From the NCBI RefSeq assembly GCF_026239555.1, contig NZ_JAPIVP010000004.1:186001-250000 (forward strand): a stretch of 64,000 bases of DNA. The letters run 5' to 3'. The notes beneath the pieces were generated by a model. That model worked only from the letters and a program-made list of their open reading frames with translations, made no database searches and was not told the DNA's origin. Position numbers and translations under genes: made by a program. Positions 33,353 to 43,499 of this stretch are shown one piece after another. Source of the stretch: Pedobacter sp. PF22-3. Lineage in GTDB: Bacteria; Bacteroidota; Bacteroidia; Sphingobacteriales; Sphingobacteriaceae. How positions within the stretch are numbered: the stretch's first letter is position 1; each line of letters begins with the position of its first letter.

Positions 33353-34687
33353 ATGAATTCTTACCTGATAAAAGCCGCGACAATTGTAAACGAAGGACAA
33401 AAAATTGTTGCTGATGTATTGATAAAAGATGGATTGATCACTAAAATCGGTCAAAATCTATCAGCACCTGATGTACAGGAAATTAATGCTGAAGGGCAAT
33501 ACCTTTTACCAGGGATGATTGACGATCAGGTCCATTTCCGCGAACCGGGCTTAACCCACAAGGCTGATATTTTTACCGAAAGTATGGCCGCTGTAGCAGG
33601 AGGCATTACCTCTTTTATGGAAATGCCCAATACCGTACCTAACACCTTAACACAGGATTTATTGGCTGATAAATATGAAATTGCTGCCCAAACTTCATTA
33701 GCAAATTATTCATTTTACATGGGTGCAAGCAATGATAATATCGAAGAAGTTTTAAAAACCGATCCTAAAAACGTTTGCGGCATAAAGGTTTTTATGGGTT
33801 CATCAACTGGAAATATGCTGGTTGATAATGAAAAAACTTTAGAAAACATCTTCAGCAAAGCGCCAATATTAGTGGCTACACATTGCGAAGATGAAGCAAC
33901 CATACGCGAGAATTTAGCCAAATTTAAGGCAAAATATGGTGATGACTTAACCATTGAGATGCATCCTTTGATCCGTAGTGCAGAGGCTTGTTATAAATCT
34001 TCTTCATTAGCGGTCGAACTGGCAAAAACTTATCAAACTCGTTTACATATCCTGCATATTTCTACGGCAAAAGAAATAGCCTTATTTGATAATATTACGC
34101 CCTTAAAGGATAAAAAAATTACGGCCGAGGCTTGCATACACCATCTTTGGTTTAATGATAAAGATTACGCTTCAAAAGGAAATTTCATCAAATGGAACCC
34201 AGCAGTAAAAACCGAAGATGATCAAAAAGGCGTATTAAAGGGTGTTCTGGAAGATTATATTGATGTGATTGCAACAGATCACGCCCCACATACATTGGCA
34301 GAAAAGCAGCAGCCCTATTCACAAGCCCCATCAGGCGGGCCATTAGTTCAGCATGCATTACCTGCATTATTAGAAATGCATTTACAAGGAAAAATTTCTT
34401 TAGAGAAAATTGTCGAAAAAACGGCACATAACCTTGCGATCTGTTTTGATATCGAAAAACGTGGTTTCATCCGCGAGGGGTATTGGGCTGATCTGGTTTT
34501 GGTAGACTTAAAAGATTCCTGGAAAGTAACAAAGCTTAACAATTTCTATAAATGTGGCTGGAGCCCTTTTGATGGAGATACTTTCCGGGCAAGTATTACA
34601 CACACCTTTGTATCAGGCAATTTGGCTTACCAAAATGGCAAATTCACGACCGATCAGATCGGAAAACGTTTAACATTTGCGAGATAG
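33353..34687 (+). CDS. pyrC: Dihydroorotase
   Basis: Third step of pyrimidine synthesis: ring closure of carbamoyl aspartate to dihydroorotate. The amidohydrolase fold is clear: PGMIDDQVHFREPGLTHKAD (54-73), GIKVFMGSSTGNMLVD, the metal-ligand histidines in ATHCEDEATI and LHILHIST, and catalytic DVIATDHAPHT near residue 303. The first metal motif, usually HxH, reads Q59-V60-H61, so one ligand is Gln. At 444 residues it is class I-like. This H-to-Q change also seems present in other Bacteroidota enzymes as I remember them, so activity is probably retained. A VapBC-like pair follows. Confidence 0.9.
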   Translation: MNSYLIKAATIVNEGQKIVADVLIKDGLITKIGQNLSAPDVQEINAEGQYLLPGMIDDQVHFREPGLTHKADIFTESMAAVAGGITSFMEMPNTVPNTLTQDLLADKYEIAAQTSLANYSFYMGASNDNIEEVLKTDPKNVCGIKVFMGSSTGNMLVDNEKTLENIFSKAPILVATHCEDEATIRENLAKFKAKYGDDLTIEMHPLIRSAEACYKSSSLAVELAKTYQTRLHILHISTAKEIALFDNITPLKDKKITAEACIHHLWFNDKDYASKGNFIKWNPAVKTEDDQKGVLKGVLEDYIDVIATDHAPHTLAEKQQPYSQAPSGGPLVQHALPALLEMHLQGKISLEKIVEKTAHNLAICFDIEKRGFIREGYWADLVLVDLKDSWKVTKLNNFYKCGWSPFDGDTFRASITHTFVSGNLAYQNGKFTTDQIGKRLTFAR

Positions 34688-34693
34688 ATTTGT

Positions 34694-34701
34694 TATATTT
34701 G
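34694..34701 (+). promoter_or_regulatory. -7 element TATATTTG for the toxin-antitoxin pair
   Basis: TATATTTG lies just past the dihydroorotase stop; the antitoxin ATG is at 34721. It gives the pair its own promoter. Confidence 0.5.
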
Positions 34702-34720
34702 TTTAGATTAACAATTTGCA

Positions 34721-34978
34721 ATGACAGATGCACAGTTATTTTCAGAAATTTTAGCCCTTCCTTCAAACCTGAAGATGGAGGTATTTGACTTGGTTACTCA
34801 ATTAAAAAAAAGAGCTAAAAATAAAAATATCGTTTTTGAGAATAAAGTTGAAGAGCCTACTCCAAAATATGGCAAAAAATTTTCAGATATACTTTTAAAT
34901 GGCCCTGTCTTTTCTGATGCGCAAATTCAAAAAATCAAAAAAACAAGAAAATCATTAAATGAATGGCGGACCAAATAA
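34721..34978 (+). CDS. Antitoxin-like protein, DUF2281 / VapB type
   Basis: An 85-residue protein that likely binds and neutralises the PIN-domain toxin encoded next. The N-terminus SEILALPSNLKMEVFDLVTQLKKRAK matches DUF2281, a short antitoxin-type family. The C-terminal part (EEPTPKYGKKFSDIL...) would occupy the toxin groove. The toxin gene overlaps its end by 16 bases, a typical toxin-antitoxin layout. DNA binding is not visible from a distinct N-terminal domain. Confidence 0.75.
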   Translation: MTDAQLFSEILALPSNLKMEVFDLVTQLKKRAKNKNIVFENKVEEPTPKYGKKFSDILLNGPVFSDAQIQKIKKTRKSLNEWRTK

Positions 34979-35367
34979 TAATGGTTGATACATCCATTTT
35001 GATTGATTATTTCAGAAAAAAGGATAAATCAAAAACTAGATTATATGTTTTATCTCAGGACTCCATAATCTTGTGTATCTCCAGCATAACTGAATTTGAA
35101 ATTTATACAGGTGCAAAAGGGGAACAGGAAAATTTCTGGAAAGCCATGCTGTCAAACTTTATTATATTTCCATTCGATAGCGAAGCAGCTATGGTGGCTG
35201 TAGAAATTCAAAACAAACTTAAAAGACACCGTAAAAGTATTGATAAAGCTGACCTATTCATTGCGGCAACTGCTATTGCTCACGATTTATATTTCGATAC
35301 GCTTAACGAAAAGCATTTTGAACATATTGAAAATCTAAAATTGACTAATCGTGATAATACCAACTAG
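34963..35367 (+). CDS. PIN-domain ribonuclease toxin, VapC type
   Basis: A 134-residue endoribonuclease that would cleave tRNA or rRNA when freed from its antitoxin. PIN acidic residues are D9 (VDTSILID), E44 (SITEFEIYTG), D97 (SIDKADLFIAATA), and the end motif FDTLNEKHFEHI, in which the usual TxN-x2-H/D-F pattern is kept. Start at ATG 34963, with M7 (34981) as an alternative. It overlaps the antitoxin gene. Confidence 0.85.
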   Translation: MADQIIMVDTSILIDYFRKKDKSKTRLYVLSQDSIILCISSITEFEIYTGAKGEQENFWKAMLSNFIIFPFDSEAAMVAVEIQNKLKRHRKSIDKADLFIAATAIAHDLYFDTLNEKHFEHIENLKLTNRDNTN

Positions 35368-35411
35368 AAAAGTCTTTATCTACTTATCTCACCAGGCTAT
35401 TTCAGTAAGCA

Positions 35412-36500
35412 ATGACTAAACCTGTAATTGTTAAATTAACTATACCTCTAGGTCTAGCGACACTGATTTATGTTTTCGGCTTCTTTCCTGTCCTTGTCCA
35501 AAAATATTATTCAACAGGCTTTTATCCTTACATCTCTTCAGCCTTAAGATTTATATCTGCTCTATTTCCTTTTGCTATCGGAGACATCATTTATGCCTTA
35601 TTGATTGGCTTTATACTTTATAAAATCGTTAGATTTTACAAAAGGCGTAAATCACTAAAAAAGCAGGATAGAATTTTTGTTCCCTTACAGATTTTAAACT
35701 TCTTTTTAATACTCTATATCGTTTTCAAAATAGTTTGGGGTTTAAACTACAGCCGACCAAGTATAAGTGAGGAATTGGGAATTGGCAACGAAAAGTATAA
35801 CGTTAAAGAACTCGTCGTGCTGGGCAATTATTTCGTTGATAAAACCAACGGCTTAAAATTGAAGCAAGTTAAAGTGCCTGCTTACACCATTAATGAGCTA
35901 AAATCTAAATCTGCAGCTGCGTATTCACTCATGGCTAAAAGAAACAAGGCATTCAGATATGATAATCCTTGTTTAAAGGCCGTTTTAAATTCATGGATAA
36001 TCAGTAAAATTGGGATAGAGGGTTATTATGCCCCACTTTCTGGCGAAGCCAATATGAACATGAACTTGCCAGACTTTGTGAAGCCTTACGTTAGCTGCCA
36101 TGAAATTGGGCACCAATTAGGTATTGCCTATGAGGATGAAGCTAATCTTCTAGGCTACCTTACAGCAAGCAATAGCCCTGATTTAAATTATCAGTATTCG
36201 GCCAATTACGAAATGCTCAGGTATATCTTATTTGAGATCAGAATGAAATCACCTGATGACTATAAATTATTGTACAACAAGCTTTTACCACAGGTTTTAG
36301 CTGATTTTAAAACGGAAAAAGAATTCTGGCGAAAATACAATGGCGATATGTTTGGTTACATGGATGCCGCTTTCGATCGTTTCTTAAAACTCAACAACCA
36401 GAAAAAAGGAATCGATAGTTATCAGGATATCGTCATCTGGCTGTGGAACATCTATAAATCCGAAAGTCAGCGGTCCGAAGGTCCGGCCACCAAGAGCTAA
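35412..36500 (+). CDS. DUF3810 membrane metalloprotease-like protein
   Basis: A 362-residue inner-membrane protein. Two to three membrane segments fill residues 10-110, followed by a soluble domain with the zinc-peptidase-like motif H230-E-I-G-H234 (VSCHEIGHQLGIAYEDEANLLGYL, in parts), a downstream acidic EDEAN that could be the third ligand, and LNYQYSANYEMLRY. That combination fits DUF3810, whose activity is not established. Complete and on the same strand as the toxin-antitoxin pair but probably independent. Confidence 0.8.
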   Translation: MTKPVIVKLTIPLGLATLIYVFGFFPVLVQKYYSTGFYPYISSALRFISALFPFAIGDIIYALLIGFILYKIVRFYKRRKSLKKQDRIFVPLQILNFFLILYIVFKIVWGLNYSRPSISEELGIGNEKYNVKELVVLGNYFVDKTNGLKLKQVKVPAYTINELKSKSAAAYSLMAKRNKAFRYDNPCLKAVLNSWIISKIGIEGYYAPLSGEANMNMNLPDFVKPYVSCHEIGHQLGIAYEDEANLLGYLTASNSPDLNYQYSANYEMLRYILFEIRMKSPDDYKLLYNKLLPQVLADFKTEKEFWRKYNGDMFGYMDAAFDRFLKLNNQKKGIDSYQDIVIWLWNIYKSESQRSEGPATKS

Positions 36501-36580
36501 AAGGCATTCCTTTTTTGAAGTTTATTTAATAGTCAATCCTCTTGAGCATATCAACTGAAAATTGCCAACTGAAAACTGAT

Positions 36581-37162
36581 CTAACCGTGTATCGCTTCTT
36601 TCGTGCCAAAACTTTGAATCAATTCTCCTTCAAAATCCAGCCATTCTTTCCAGCGTTTATCTACGTCTACATCAGTACTGTATTTACGGGCAAAATTTAA
36701 AAACGTAGTATAGTGTCCGGCTTCAGAAACCATTAATTCATGATAAAATTTGGCCAGTTCTTTGTCTTGGATATTTAAAGATAGTACACGGAAACGTTCG
36801 CAACTTCGGGCTTCAATCATTGCGGCAAACAAAAGCCTGTCGATAAAAGCCTGGTTACGGCTGCCATCTTTTTTGCTGAATTTTACCAGCCGCCCTACAT
36901 AATCATCTTTACGTTCCCGGCTTAAAGTATAGCCACGCGCTTTAATAATGTCAATCACCATCTGGAAATGCTGCATTTCTTCAATGGCAATTGCCGTTAA
37001 CTCATCAACAAGATCCTGGTGTTCAGAATTTTGCGTAATTAAGGTAATGGCATTACTGGCTGCTTTTTGTTCGCACCAGGCATGGTCAGATAAAATTTCT
37101 TCTAAATTCGATTCCGCAATATTCGCCCAACGCGGGTCTGTCAATAATTTTAATCCTAACAT
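36581..37162 (-). CDS. miaE: tRNA hydroxylase MiaE-like
   Basis: Non-haem di-iron monooxygenase that hydroxylates the isopentenyl group of ms2i6A37 in tRNA. Ferritin-like four-helix bundle: EILSDHAWCEQKAASNAI, EEMQHFQMVIDI, EARSCERFRVL and MVSEAGHYTTFL supply the Glu/His iron ligands. I place the start at ATG 37162 (193 residues) because the further-upstream TTG is part of the promoter TAATTTTG. It is divergent from the glycosyltransferase gene at 37256. Confidence 0.9.
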   Translation of the reverse strand: MLGLKLLTDPRWANIAESNLEEILSDHAWCEQKAASNAITLITQNSEHQDLVDELTAIAIEEMQHFQMVIDIIKARGYTLSRERKDDYVGRLVKFSKKDGSRNQAFIDRLLFAAMIEARSCERFRVLSLNIQDKELAKFYHELMVSEAGHYTTFLNFARKYSTDVDVDKRWKEWLDFEGELIQSFGTKEAIHG

Positions 37163-37183
37163 CTGATGCCTGTAATTGAGCTG

Positions 37184-37191
37184 CAAAATTA
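37184..37191 (-). promoter_or_regulatory. -7 element TAATTTTG for miaE
   Basis: Minus-strand TAATTTTG fits TANNTTTG. It includes the TTG that a long reading of miaE would use as start, so the ATG at 37162 is preferred. Confidence 0.5.
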
Positions 37192-37255
37192 GAAATAATC
37201 GGCACGGTTTTAAAATTGTGAGCTAAAAACCACTTATTTTGCAGAAAATTAAATC

Positions 37256-38485
37256 ATGAGCCCAAAGAAATTATTAATTATTGGATTAGTCTGGCCCGAA
37301 CCCACATCGTCGGCAGCAGGCACAAGAATGGTCCAATTAGTTGATTTATTTCTGGCTAAAGGTTATCAGGTCACTTTTACTTCGGCAGCATCTAAAAGCG
37401 ATTTTAGTTATGATTTTAACCATAAATCCGTTTTTGAGCAAGAGATTAAGTTAAACGACGAAAGTTTCAATGTTCTTTTAAAAACGTTAAACCCTGATAT
37501 CGTTTTGTTTGATCGTTTTATGATCGAAGAACAATATGGTTGGCGGGTTCAACAGGAATGCCCAAATGCATTAAGAATTCTAGATACAGAAGATTTACAT
37601 TTTTTAAGGCAGGCCCGCCAGCAAAGCACTAAAAAGCAGGAGGAACTAAATCTGTTTTCTGATACCGCCAAGCGCGAAATTGCAGCAATCCTTCGTTGCG
37701 ATCTGTCTTTGATTATTTCCGAAGCAGAAGTAAAGCTGCTGGAAGGGCAATTCAAAATCGAGCCTAATTTACTGTATTACCTGCCCTTTTTAGAGCAGAA
37801 AATTACTGCAGATACCATTCAAAAATGGATTCCTTTTGCAGAAAGGGCCGATTTCGTTTTCATTGGTAATTTTCTGCACGAGCCCAACTGGCATACTGTA
37901 CAAACCCTAAAAACCAAAGTGTGGCCTTTGCTCCGCAAAAAACTGCCAGAAGCCAGCTTGAATATTTATGGAGCCTATCCCTCGCAAAAGGTATTGCAGC
38001 TCGAAAATAAAGCAGAACGGTTTTTCATTAAAGGTAGAGCCGCAAACGCACAGGAAACCATTACCAAGCATAAAATTTTACTTGCTCCAATCCAGTTTGG
38101 CGCAGGTGTTAAAGGCAAATTAATTGATGCGATGTTAACTGGTACGCCATCTGTAACGACAACTATTGGTGCCGAAGCCATGAAAGGCAATCTGGAATGG
38201 AATGGCATTATTGAAGATGATTTAAATGCTTTTGCCGAGCAGGCTGCTCAACTATACCAGCATGAAACCGAATGGCAGGCGGCACAGCAACGTGGCGTTC
38301 AAATCATCAACGAGCGTTATGCCGCCGCTGTTTTTGCTGATCCTTTTATGCAAAAGGTAAAAGAATTGTTGTCTGGCTTAATTAAACATCGTCAGAATAA
38401 CTTTTTCGGACAGATTTTAAATCACCATACTGCTCAGAGCACAAAGTACATGAGCCTTTGGATTGAAGAGAAGAATAGAAAGTAA
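37256..38485 (+). CDS. Glycosyltransferase, GT4-like (GT-B fold)
   Basis: A 409-residue cytoplasmic or membrane-peripheral enzyme that probably transfers a sugar to a surface glycan. The N-lobe begins LLIIGLVWPEPTSSAAGTRM with a Gly-rich loop, and the C-lobe contains FIGNFLHEPNWHTVQTL, FIKGRAANAQETI and APIQFGAGVKGKLIDAM, the nucleotide-sugar pocket typical of group 1 transferases. Substrate unknown; no other glycan genes are near. It is divergent from miaE. Confidence 0.8.
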   Translation: MSPKKLLIIGLVWPEPTSSAAGTRMVQLVDLFLAKGYQVTFTSAASKSDFSYDFNHKSVFEQEIKLNDESFNVLLKTLNPDIVLFDRFMIEEQYGWRVQQECPNALRILDTEDLHFLRQARQQSTKKQEELNLFSDTAKREIAAILRCDLSLIISEAEVKLLEGQFKIEPNLLYYLPFLEQKITADTIQKWIPFAERADFVFIGNFLHEPNWHTVQTLKTKVWPLLRKKLPEASLNIYGAYPSQKVLQLENKAERFFIKGRAANAQETITKHKILLAPIQFGAGVKGKLIDAMLTGTPSVTTTIGAEAMKGNLEWNGIIEDDLNAFAEQAAQLYQHETEWQAAQQRGVQIINERYAAAVFADPFMQKVKELLSGLIKHRQNNFFGQILNHHTAQSTKYMSLWIEEKNRK

Positions 38486-38565
38486 TCTTTAGTATTCAGT
38501 CAGAAGTCTTAGAATTGAGCGTTTTATTCTGGAATCCAGGATCCGAAGATTTAGCCAATAAAAAC

Positions 38566-38601
38566 ACAAAAGAGGTATTGAATAAATCAAACCTCTTTTG
38601 T
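38566..38601 (-). terminator. Terminator after the TonB-dependent receptor
   Basis: ACAAAAGAGGT pairs with ACCTCTTTTGT (11-bp perfect stem, 14-base loop); on the minus strand a T-rich tract follows. It lies just past the receptor stop at 38610. Confidence 0.82.
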
Positions 38602-38609
38602 AAGATATT

Positions 38610-41345
38610 TTAGAAATTAAAAGCAAGTTTAGTGAACAATCTTCGTCCATTAAAACCCATTTGAACCGCATCCCATGCACCACCTGTTTCACCATCATAG
38701 GCAGAAAGCTTTGCACCTGGTACATAGCCATAATCAGGGTGAATATTAAAAACATTATCTGCACCAAAAAACACCGTCACTTTTTTCGAGATTTTATAAG
38801 AGCCGTAAATGTCGGTAACCATTTTACCTGAGTAATTAAATTGTTCCAAAACCGTGTTGCCTGGATCATTATCCAGCTCAACTAGTGGTGGGTAAGTGTT
38901 TGCATAACCATAACCTAAAATCGAAATTTTACCATAATATAGAAAACGCGTTCCAACCATCCAATTGCCAAACCCATAATCTAAATTCAGACCCAGTTTT
39001 ACCGGAGGAGCAGATGCCTTGATATACGCTTGCTCTCTGTCACTAAAAAATGCCTGCTGATTTTCATAAGAGCCATTTAAAGCATTTGGAATATTAATTT
39101 TATCAATATTTAAATGATTTAAATTTCCTGTAAATAAAACTTTAATGCTTTTGTTATCAAACCGCTTGGTGTAATCTACAACTAAATCCAATCCATAATT
39201 CGTGGTGTTAACTGCATTTGCAAAAAATTGTGCCTGCGCAACATTTAGTTGATTCAAAATTGGTTTTAAAGCGGGAATACTTTCATCAAACTGACCAGAT
39301 AATACTACCCTATCTTTAATATTAATGCGATAACCATCTAAGGTTACCGTAATTTCAGAAACTGGTTTCCACGAAAAACCTAAACTGGCATTAACAGATT
39401 TTTCCTGTTTCAGGTCTGGAATTCCGGCTGCTTTTGTAATCGGACTATAGTTCGGCGCGATTTTAACTTCGAAAACATTGCCTCCCTGTACGTTTGTAAA
39501 CGTATTGCTGAAATTAATCTGTTGTAGCGATGGCGCACGAAAACCCGTACTTATCGATCCACGTATATTAAAATTGTTTGTTAATTTATAGCGTGTTGCA
39601 AATTTGTAATTGCTGGTAAAGCCAAAATCATTGTAATTTTCTGCCCTGACAGCAACACCTATAAGCCACTTATCTGTAGCATCCAATTCTGCATCAACAT
39701 AAGCCGCTACATTAGATCGGCCCGCGTTAACCTCATCGCCTGGCTGATACCCCGGAAAACCTTGAGCCCCTGTAGCTTTATTTGGATTATAATTTGAATA
39801 AGAATCTTTTTCTCCAGCATAAATTTTATAGTTTTCATATCTATGTTCAAGGCCGAAAGCCAAATTCAATCCCGATGCAACAGTTGGAATGGCCTTACTC
39901 AAATTAAAGTTGACTGTATTTTGCAAAAATGAAAAACCGCCATCATCAAAATGGGTTTTACCGGCACCGAGAGAAGCGTTAAATGTTTGGTCGCCATAAA
40001 AATGAAAATTATTACGACCAAGTGTATTGCTTAAATCCCAGTTCCAATCTTTACCCCAAATACCTTTTACGCCTGCTGCAAAAGATAAATCCTGGATTTT
40101 AGTCTGGATGATCGGATCATAATAGGTTTCCCCATCTGCGGTGGTTTGTAAAATCGGATTCCCTGCCACTCCATCAGGAAATCGCTCAGGCCGTTCTGAT
40201 AAATTTCTGGTATAAGCATACGCATCCGAAGCTTTTATATTACCTCCACCAAATGAATAAATCACTGTTTTGGTATTGGCAATCGGCAGTTCCATATTAT
40301 ACATTAAACCGCCAGAGGTTACCGATCCATCGCCGGTAGATCTCCTCACCGTATTAATGGGCAAACCATCTTTCGAACTTAAATCTGTGTTTAGATTCTG
40401 CCTGAATGTTTTACCATTAGCAAAGAAGTTTCCAGAGAAATTAATAAAACCATCATGTTTACCTAAGGCAACACCATAATTTGTACCCAAAGAAAATGCG
40501 TTCCCGTCAATAGCCCCACCGTGGCGGTACTGTCCCAATTCTTTACCATAATAGGTATTGTTTCTTGGATCATAATAACCTGAATAACCAGCATTAACAT
40601 TTAAAACGCCGACATCCTTTTTCAATATTAAATTAATCACCCCTGCAATTGCATCCGATCCGTATTGAGCCGATGCACCATCGCGCAAAATCTCTACACG
40701 ATCTATTGAAGATTCTGGAATTGCATTTAAGTCTGTTCCCGAATTCCCCCGCCCCCTGGTTCCGAATACGGCCACAAAAGCTGTTTGATGACGTCGTTTA
40801 CCATTAACTAAAACCAAAGTCTGATCTGGTCCCAAGCCCCTGAGCGTAGCCAAATCAATTTGATCTGCACCATCTGATCCACTTTGTTTATTAAAATTAA
40901 AAGACGGTGAAGCAGCATTTAAAATTGAAGTTAAATCCATTTTGGCAGTAGGCATATTCGCCTGGTTGATCTTGATCACATCAACGGGAACAGGGGTAAG
41001 AATAGAAGAACGGCCTTTACCACGGGTTCCGACCACCACAAAATCGCCCAAATTTTGTTCACTTTCCGATAAAATTATGGTTAAAGGTCCGGAAGTTGTT
41101 ACTATTTCCCGGGTCTCATATCCAATGGCACTGACAATTAGTGTTGCTTTATCAGAAACTGAAATCTGGAAATCTCCATTCTGATCGGTAACAGTACCCT
41201 TGTCTGTACCTTTTTGTTTAACAGAAGCGGCAATAATTCCTTCTCCTTTTAATGTTGCAACTTTACCCCTAACAATATTTTGCGCAAAAGAGGTTATCGG
41301 GAGCAAAAATAGCCCGATTAATACATAAAATAGATGTTTTTTCAT
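38610..41345 (-). CDS. TonB-dependent outer-membrane receptor with carboxypeptidase-regulatory N-domain
   Basis: A 911-residue outer-membrane importer for siderophores, vitamins or glycans. Signal peptide 1-21 (FYVLIGLFLLPITSFAQ), a CarboxypepD-regulatory domain about 24-100 (VRGKVATLKGEGIIAAS..GDFQISV), a plug domain about 110-235 with GASAQYGSDAIAGVINLILK, and a 22-strand-type barrel ending in the terminal aromatic LAFNF. There is no SusD-like neighbour, so it is a lone TBDR instead of half of a SusCD pair. Plug sequence RGLGPDQTLVLVNGKRRHQ is typical. Substrate not deducible. It ends in a terminator. Confidence 0.9.
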   Translation of the reverse strand: MKKHLFYVLIGLFLLPITSFAQNIVRGKVATLKGEGIIAASVKQKGTDKGTVTDQNGDFQISVSDKATLIVSAIGYETREIVTTSGPLTIILSESEQNLGDFVVVGTRGKGRSSILTPVPVDVIKINQANMPTAKMDLTSILNAASPSFNFNKQSGSDGADQIDLATLRGLGPDQTLVLVNGKRRHQTAFVAVFGTRGRGNSGTDLNAIPESSIDRVEILRDGASAQYGSDAIAGVINLILKKDVGVLNVNAGYSGYYDPRNNTYYGKELGQYRHGGAIDGNAFSLGTNYGVALGKHDGFINFSGNFFANGKTFRQNLNTDLSSKDGLPINTVRRSTGDGSVTSGGLMYNMELPIANTKTVIYSFGGGNIKASDAYAYTRNLSERPERFPDGVAGNPILQTTADGETYYDPIIQTKIQDLSFAAGVKGIWGKDWNWDLSNTLGRNNFHFYGDQTFNASLGAGKTHFDDGGFSFLQNTVNFNLSKAIPTVASGLNLAFGLEHRYENYKIYAGEKDSYSNYNPNKATGAQGFPGYQPGDEVNAGRSNVAAYVDAELDATDKWLIGVAVRAENYNDFGFTSNYKFATRYKLTNNFNIRGSISTGFRAPSLQQINFSNTFTNVQGGNVFEVKIAPNYSPITKAAGIPDLKQEKSVNASLGFSWKPVSEITVTLDGYRINIKDRVVLSGQFDESIPALKPILNQLNVAQAQFFANAVNTTNYGLDLVVDYTKRFDNKSIKVLFTGNLNHLNIDKINIPNALNGSYENQQAFFSDREQAYIKASAPPVKLGLNLDYGFGNWMVGTRFLYYGKISILGYGYANTYPPLVELDNDPGNTVLEQFNYSGKMVTDIYGSYKISKKVTVFFGADNVFNIHPDYGYVPGAKLSAYDGETGGAWDAVQMGFNGRRLFTKLAFNF

Positions 41346-41630
41346 AAGTATTTAGATAAATATATAAGCAATATAAATATTATGAAGATATTTTACACCC
41401 AAAACCGAACAAAAGTTAAAACATGCCTCAAAATCCAGAAAAATATATTATTAAATAGACATAAATTATAGATTTAAGAAAAAATTAAGCATTTAACAAC
41501 AAAATCACACCATATTAGCACATCAAATCTTCTTACTAATAATGAGAGATATTCTTTTTTCAATTATGATTTCTAAAGGTTTATATTTTCTTGCTAACAA
41601 ATGAATGACAGAACCTTTATTTAAAAAGCA

Positions 41631-41638
41631 TATTTTTG
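41631..41638 (+). promoter_or_regulatory. -7 element TATTTTTG for hscA, near-leaderless
   Basis: TATTTTTG followed by CGCT and the ATG at 41643; 4 bases between element and start codon. The 297 bases upstream are AT-rich without another feature. Confidence 0.55.
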
Positions 41639-41642
41639 CGCT

Positions 41643-43499
41643 ATGGCAAAAATATCAATTAACCTTGCTACAGGTTCGTTTCAAAAGGAAGAAATTATCG
41701 TAGGAATAGATTTAGGTACCACCAATAGTTTGGTGGCGTTTATCAATCCGGATAAAAACCCACAAGTAATTAACGATTCGGGCAAGGGCGTATTGGTACC
41801 ATCCGTAGTTTATTTCAACGGCCAGAACGAAGCCGTTGTAGGTAATGAGGCTAAAGAGTTTTTAACCACCGACCCATCGAACACCATATTTTCAGTTAAA
41901 AGATTATTAGGTCGTTCGTATAAAGATGTAGCCGATCATGCTGCTGTTTTTTCTTATAAAATTATTGATGATGATACCGATGCATTGGTAAAAATCCAGG
42001 CTGGAAACCGTTTTTACACGCCGATCGAATTATCTGCAGAAATATTAAAAGAGCTAAAAGCCAGGGCCGAACATGCCTTAAAAACACCAGTTAACAGGGC
42101 CGTAATTACCGTCCCAGCTTATTTTAATGATAGTCAGCGCCAAGCCACCCGCGATGCCGGAAAGCTTGCAGGTTTAGATGTGATGCGTATTGTTAACGAA
42201 CCTACTGCCGCCAGTTTGGCTTATGGAATTGGTTTAGATCCTTCGCAACAGAAAACCATTGCCGTTTACGATTTAGGTGGAGGTACCTTTGATGTTTCTA
42301 TCCTACAGATTCAAAATGGGATTTTTGAAGTGTTGGCTACCAATGGAAATACCTACTTAGGCGGTGATGATTTTGACCGTGCAATTTTAGAATATTGGAT
42401 TGCGCAGAACAAACTTGACGTACCTGCCCTGGCCCAAAATAATATATTGATGCAAACGCTAAGGCTACAAGCTGAGGCAGCAAAAAAAGCATTATCGAGC
42501 CAAAATTTATACAATGAAAAAATTGGCGAAATCTGGTGCACACTTGATAAGCAAACTTTTGAGCAATTAATTGCTGCAAAAGTGGAGGAAACCATTACTG
42601 CCTGTAAAAACGCATTAAAAGATGCAGATTTATCTGCCAATGATATAGATGAGGTAATTTTAGTGGGGGGGTCTACCCGTACACCATATGTAAAGCAGGC
42701 TGTAGAGAATTTCTTTGGTAAAAAACCACAAGACAATATTAATCCTGACGAAGTAGTGGCTTTAGGTGCAGCCATCCAGGCTGATGTATTGGCCGGAAAC
42801 CGCTCCGATATTTTATTGTTGGATGTAACCCCGCTTTCTTTAGGTATCGAAACCATGGGTGGTTTAATGGATGTAATTATTGCCCGCAATAGCAAAGTGC
42901 CAACCAAAGCCGGACGGCAGTACACCACTTCAGTTGATGGCCAGGTAAATATGAAAATATCTGTTTACCAGGGTGAGCGTGATTTAGTTAAGGAAAACAG
43001 GAAACTTGCCGAATTCGATTTAAAAGGAATCCCTGCAATGCCTGCTGGTTTACCAAAGGTTGACATCAACTTTTTACTCAATGCCGATGGAATTTTAACC
43101 GTTCAGGCGATAGAATTGCGTTCTGGTGTTAAACAGGAGATCGAAATTACGCCTAGTTATGGCTTAAGTGACGATACCGTTGAGAAAATGCTTTTAGACA
43201 GCATTGAGCACGCACAGAGTGATGTAAAACAAAGAATGCTGATCGAAGCCAGAAGCGAGGGTGAGCAATTGCAATACACCGCCGAGCGCTTCATCGAAAA
43301 ACATGCTGAGCATTTGACTGATGCAGAAATAGCAGAAACTAAAACACATATAGAAGCGCTTAAAACAGCTTTGGCCAGTCAGGATAAAGATACGATCCTT
43401 AAAAAAGCAGATGAACTGAACGAATTTACACGTCCTTTTGCCGAGCGTGTAATGGATGCTGCTATTTCTACCGCGATGAAAGGCAAGAAGATAGAGTAG
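41643..43499 (+). CDS. hscA: Hsp70-type chaperone HscA
   Basis: Iron-sulfur-specific Hsp70 that, with HscB, helps move clusters from IscU. The ATPase domain (about 1-390) has the phosphate-1 motif [14 protein letters not shown], phosphate-2 [14 protein letters not shown] and the signature [18 protein letters not shown], which in HscA replaces the DnaK FEV..T.GD.HLGG form. The substrate domain follows, with [15 protein letters not shown], and a shortened lid to residue 618. The length and the FEVLAT signature favour HscA over DnaK. IscX and Fdx genes are present about 25 kb away. hscB is not adjacent. Confidence 0.83.
   Translation: MAKISINLATGSFQKEEIIVGIDLGTTNSLVAFINPDKNPQVINDSGKGVLVPSVVYFNGQNEAVVGNEAKEFLTTDPSNTIFSVKRLLGRSYKDVADHAAVFSYKIIDDDTDALVKIQAGNRFYTPIELSAEILKELKARAEHALKTPVNRAVITVPAYFNDSQRQATRDAGKLAGLDVMRIVNEPTAASLAYGIGLDPSQQKTIAVYDLGGGTFDVSILQIQNGIFEVLATNGNTYLGGDDFDRAILEYWIAQNKLDVPALAQNNILMQTLRLQAEAAKKALSSQNLYNEKIGEIWCTLDKQTFEQLIAAKVEETITACKNALKDADLSANDIDEVILVGGSTRTPYVKQAVENFFGKKPQDNINPDEVVALGAAIQADVLAGNRSDILLLDVTPLSLGIETMGGLMDVIIARNSKVPTKAGRQYTTSVDGQVNMKISVYQGERDLVKENRKLAEFDLKGIPAMPAGLPKVDINFLLNADGILTVQAIELRSGVKQEIEITPSYGLSDDTVEKMLLDSIEHAQSDVKQRMLIEARSEGEQLQYTAERFIEKHAEHLTDAEIAETKTHIEALKTALASQDKDTILKKADELNEFTRPFAERVMDAAISTAMKGKKIE

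Noticed and set aside
38489..38767. A 92-residue open frame on the minus strand.
   Set aside because: It overlaps the 3' end of the TonB-dependent receptor in another frame and holds no recognisable sequence.
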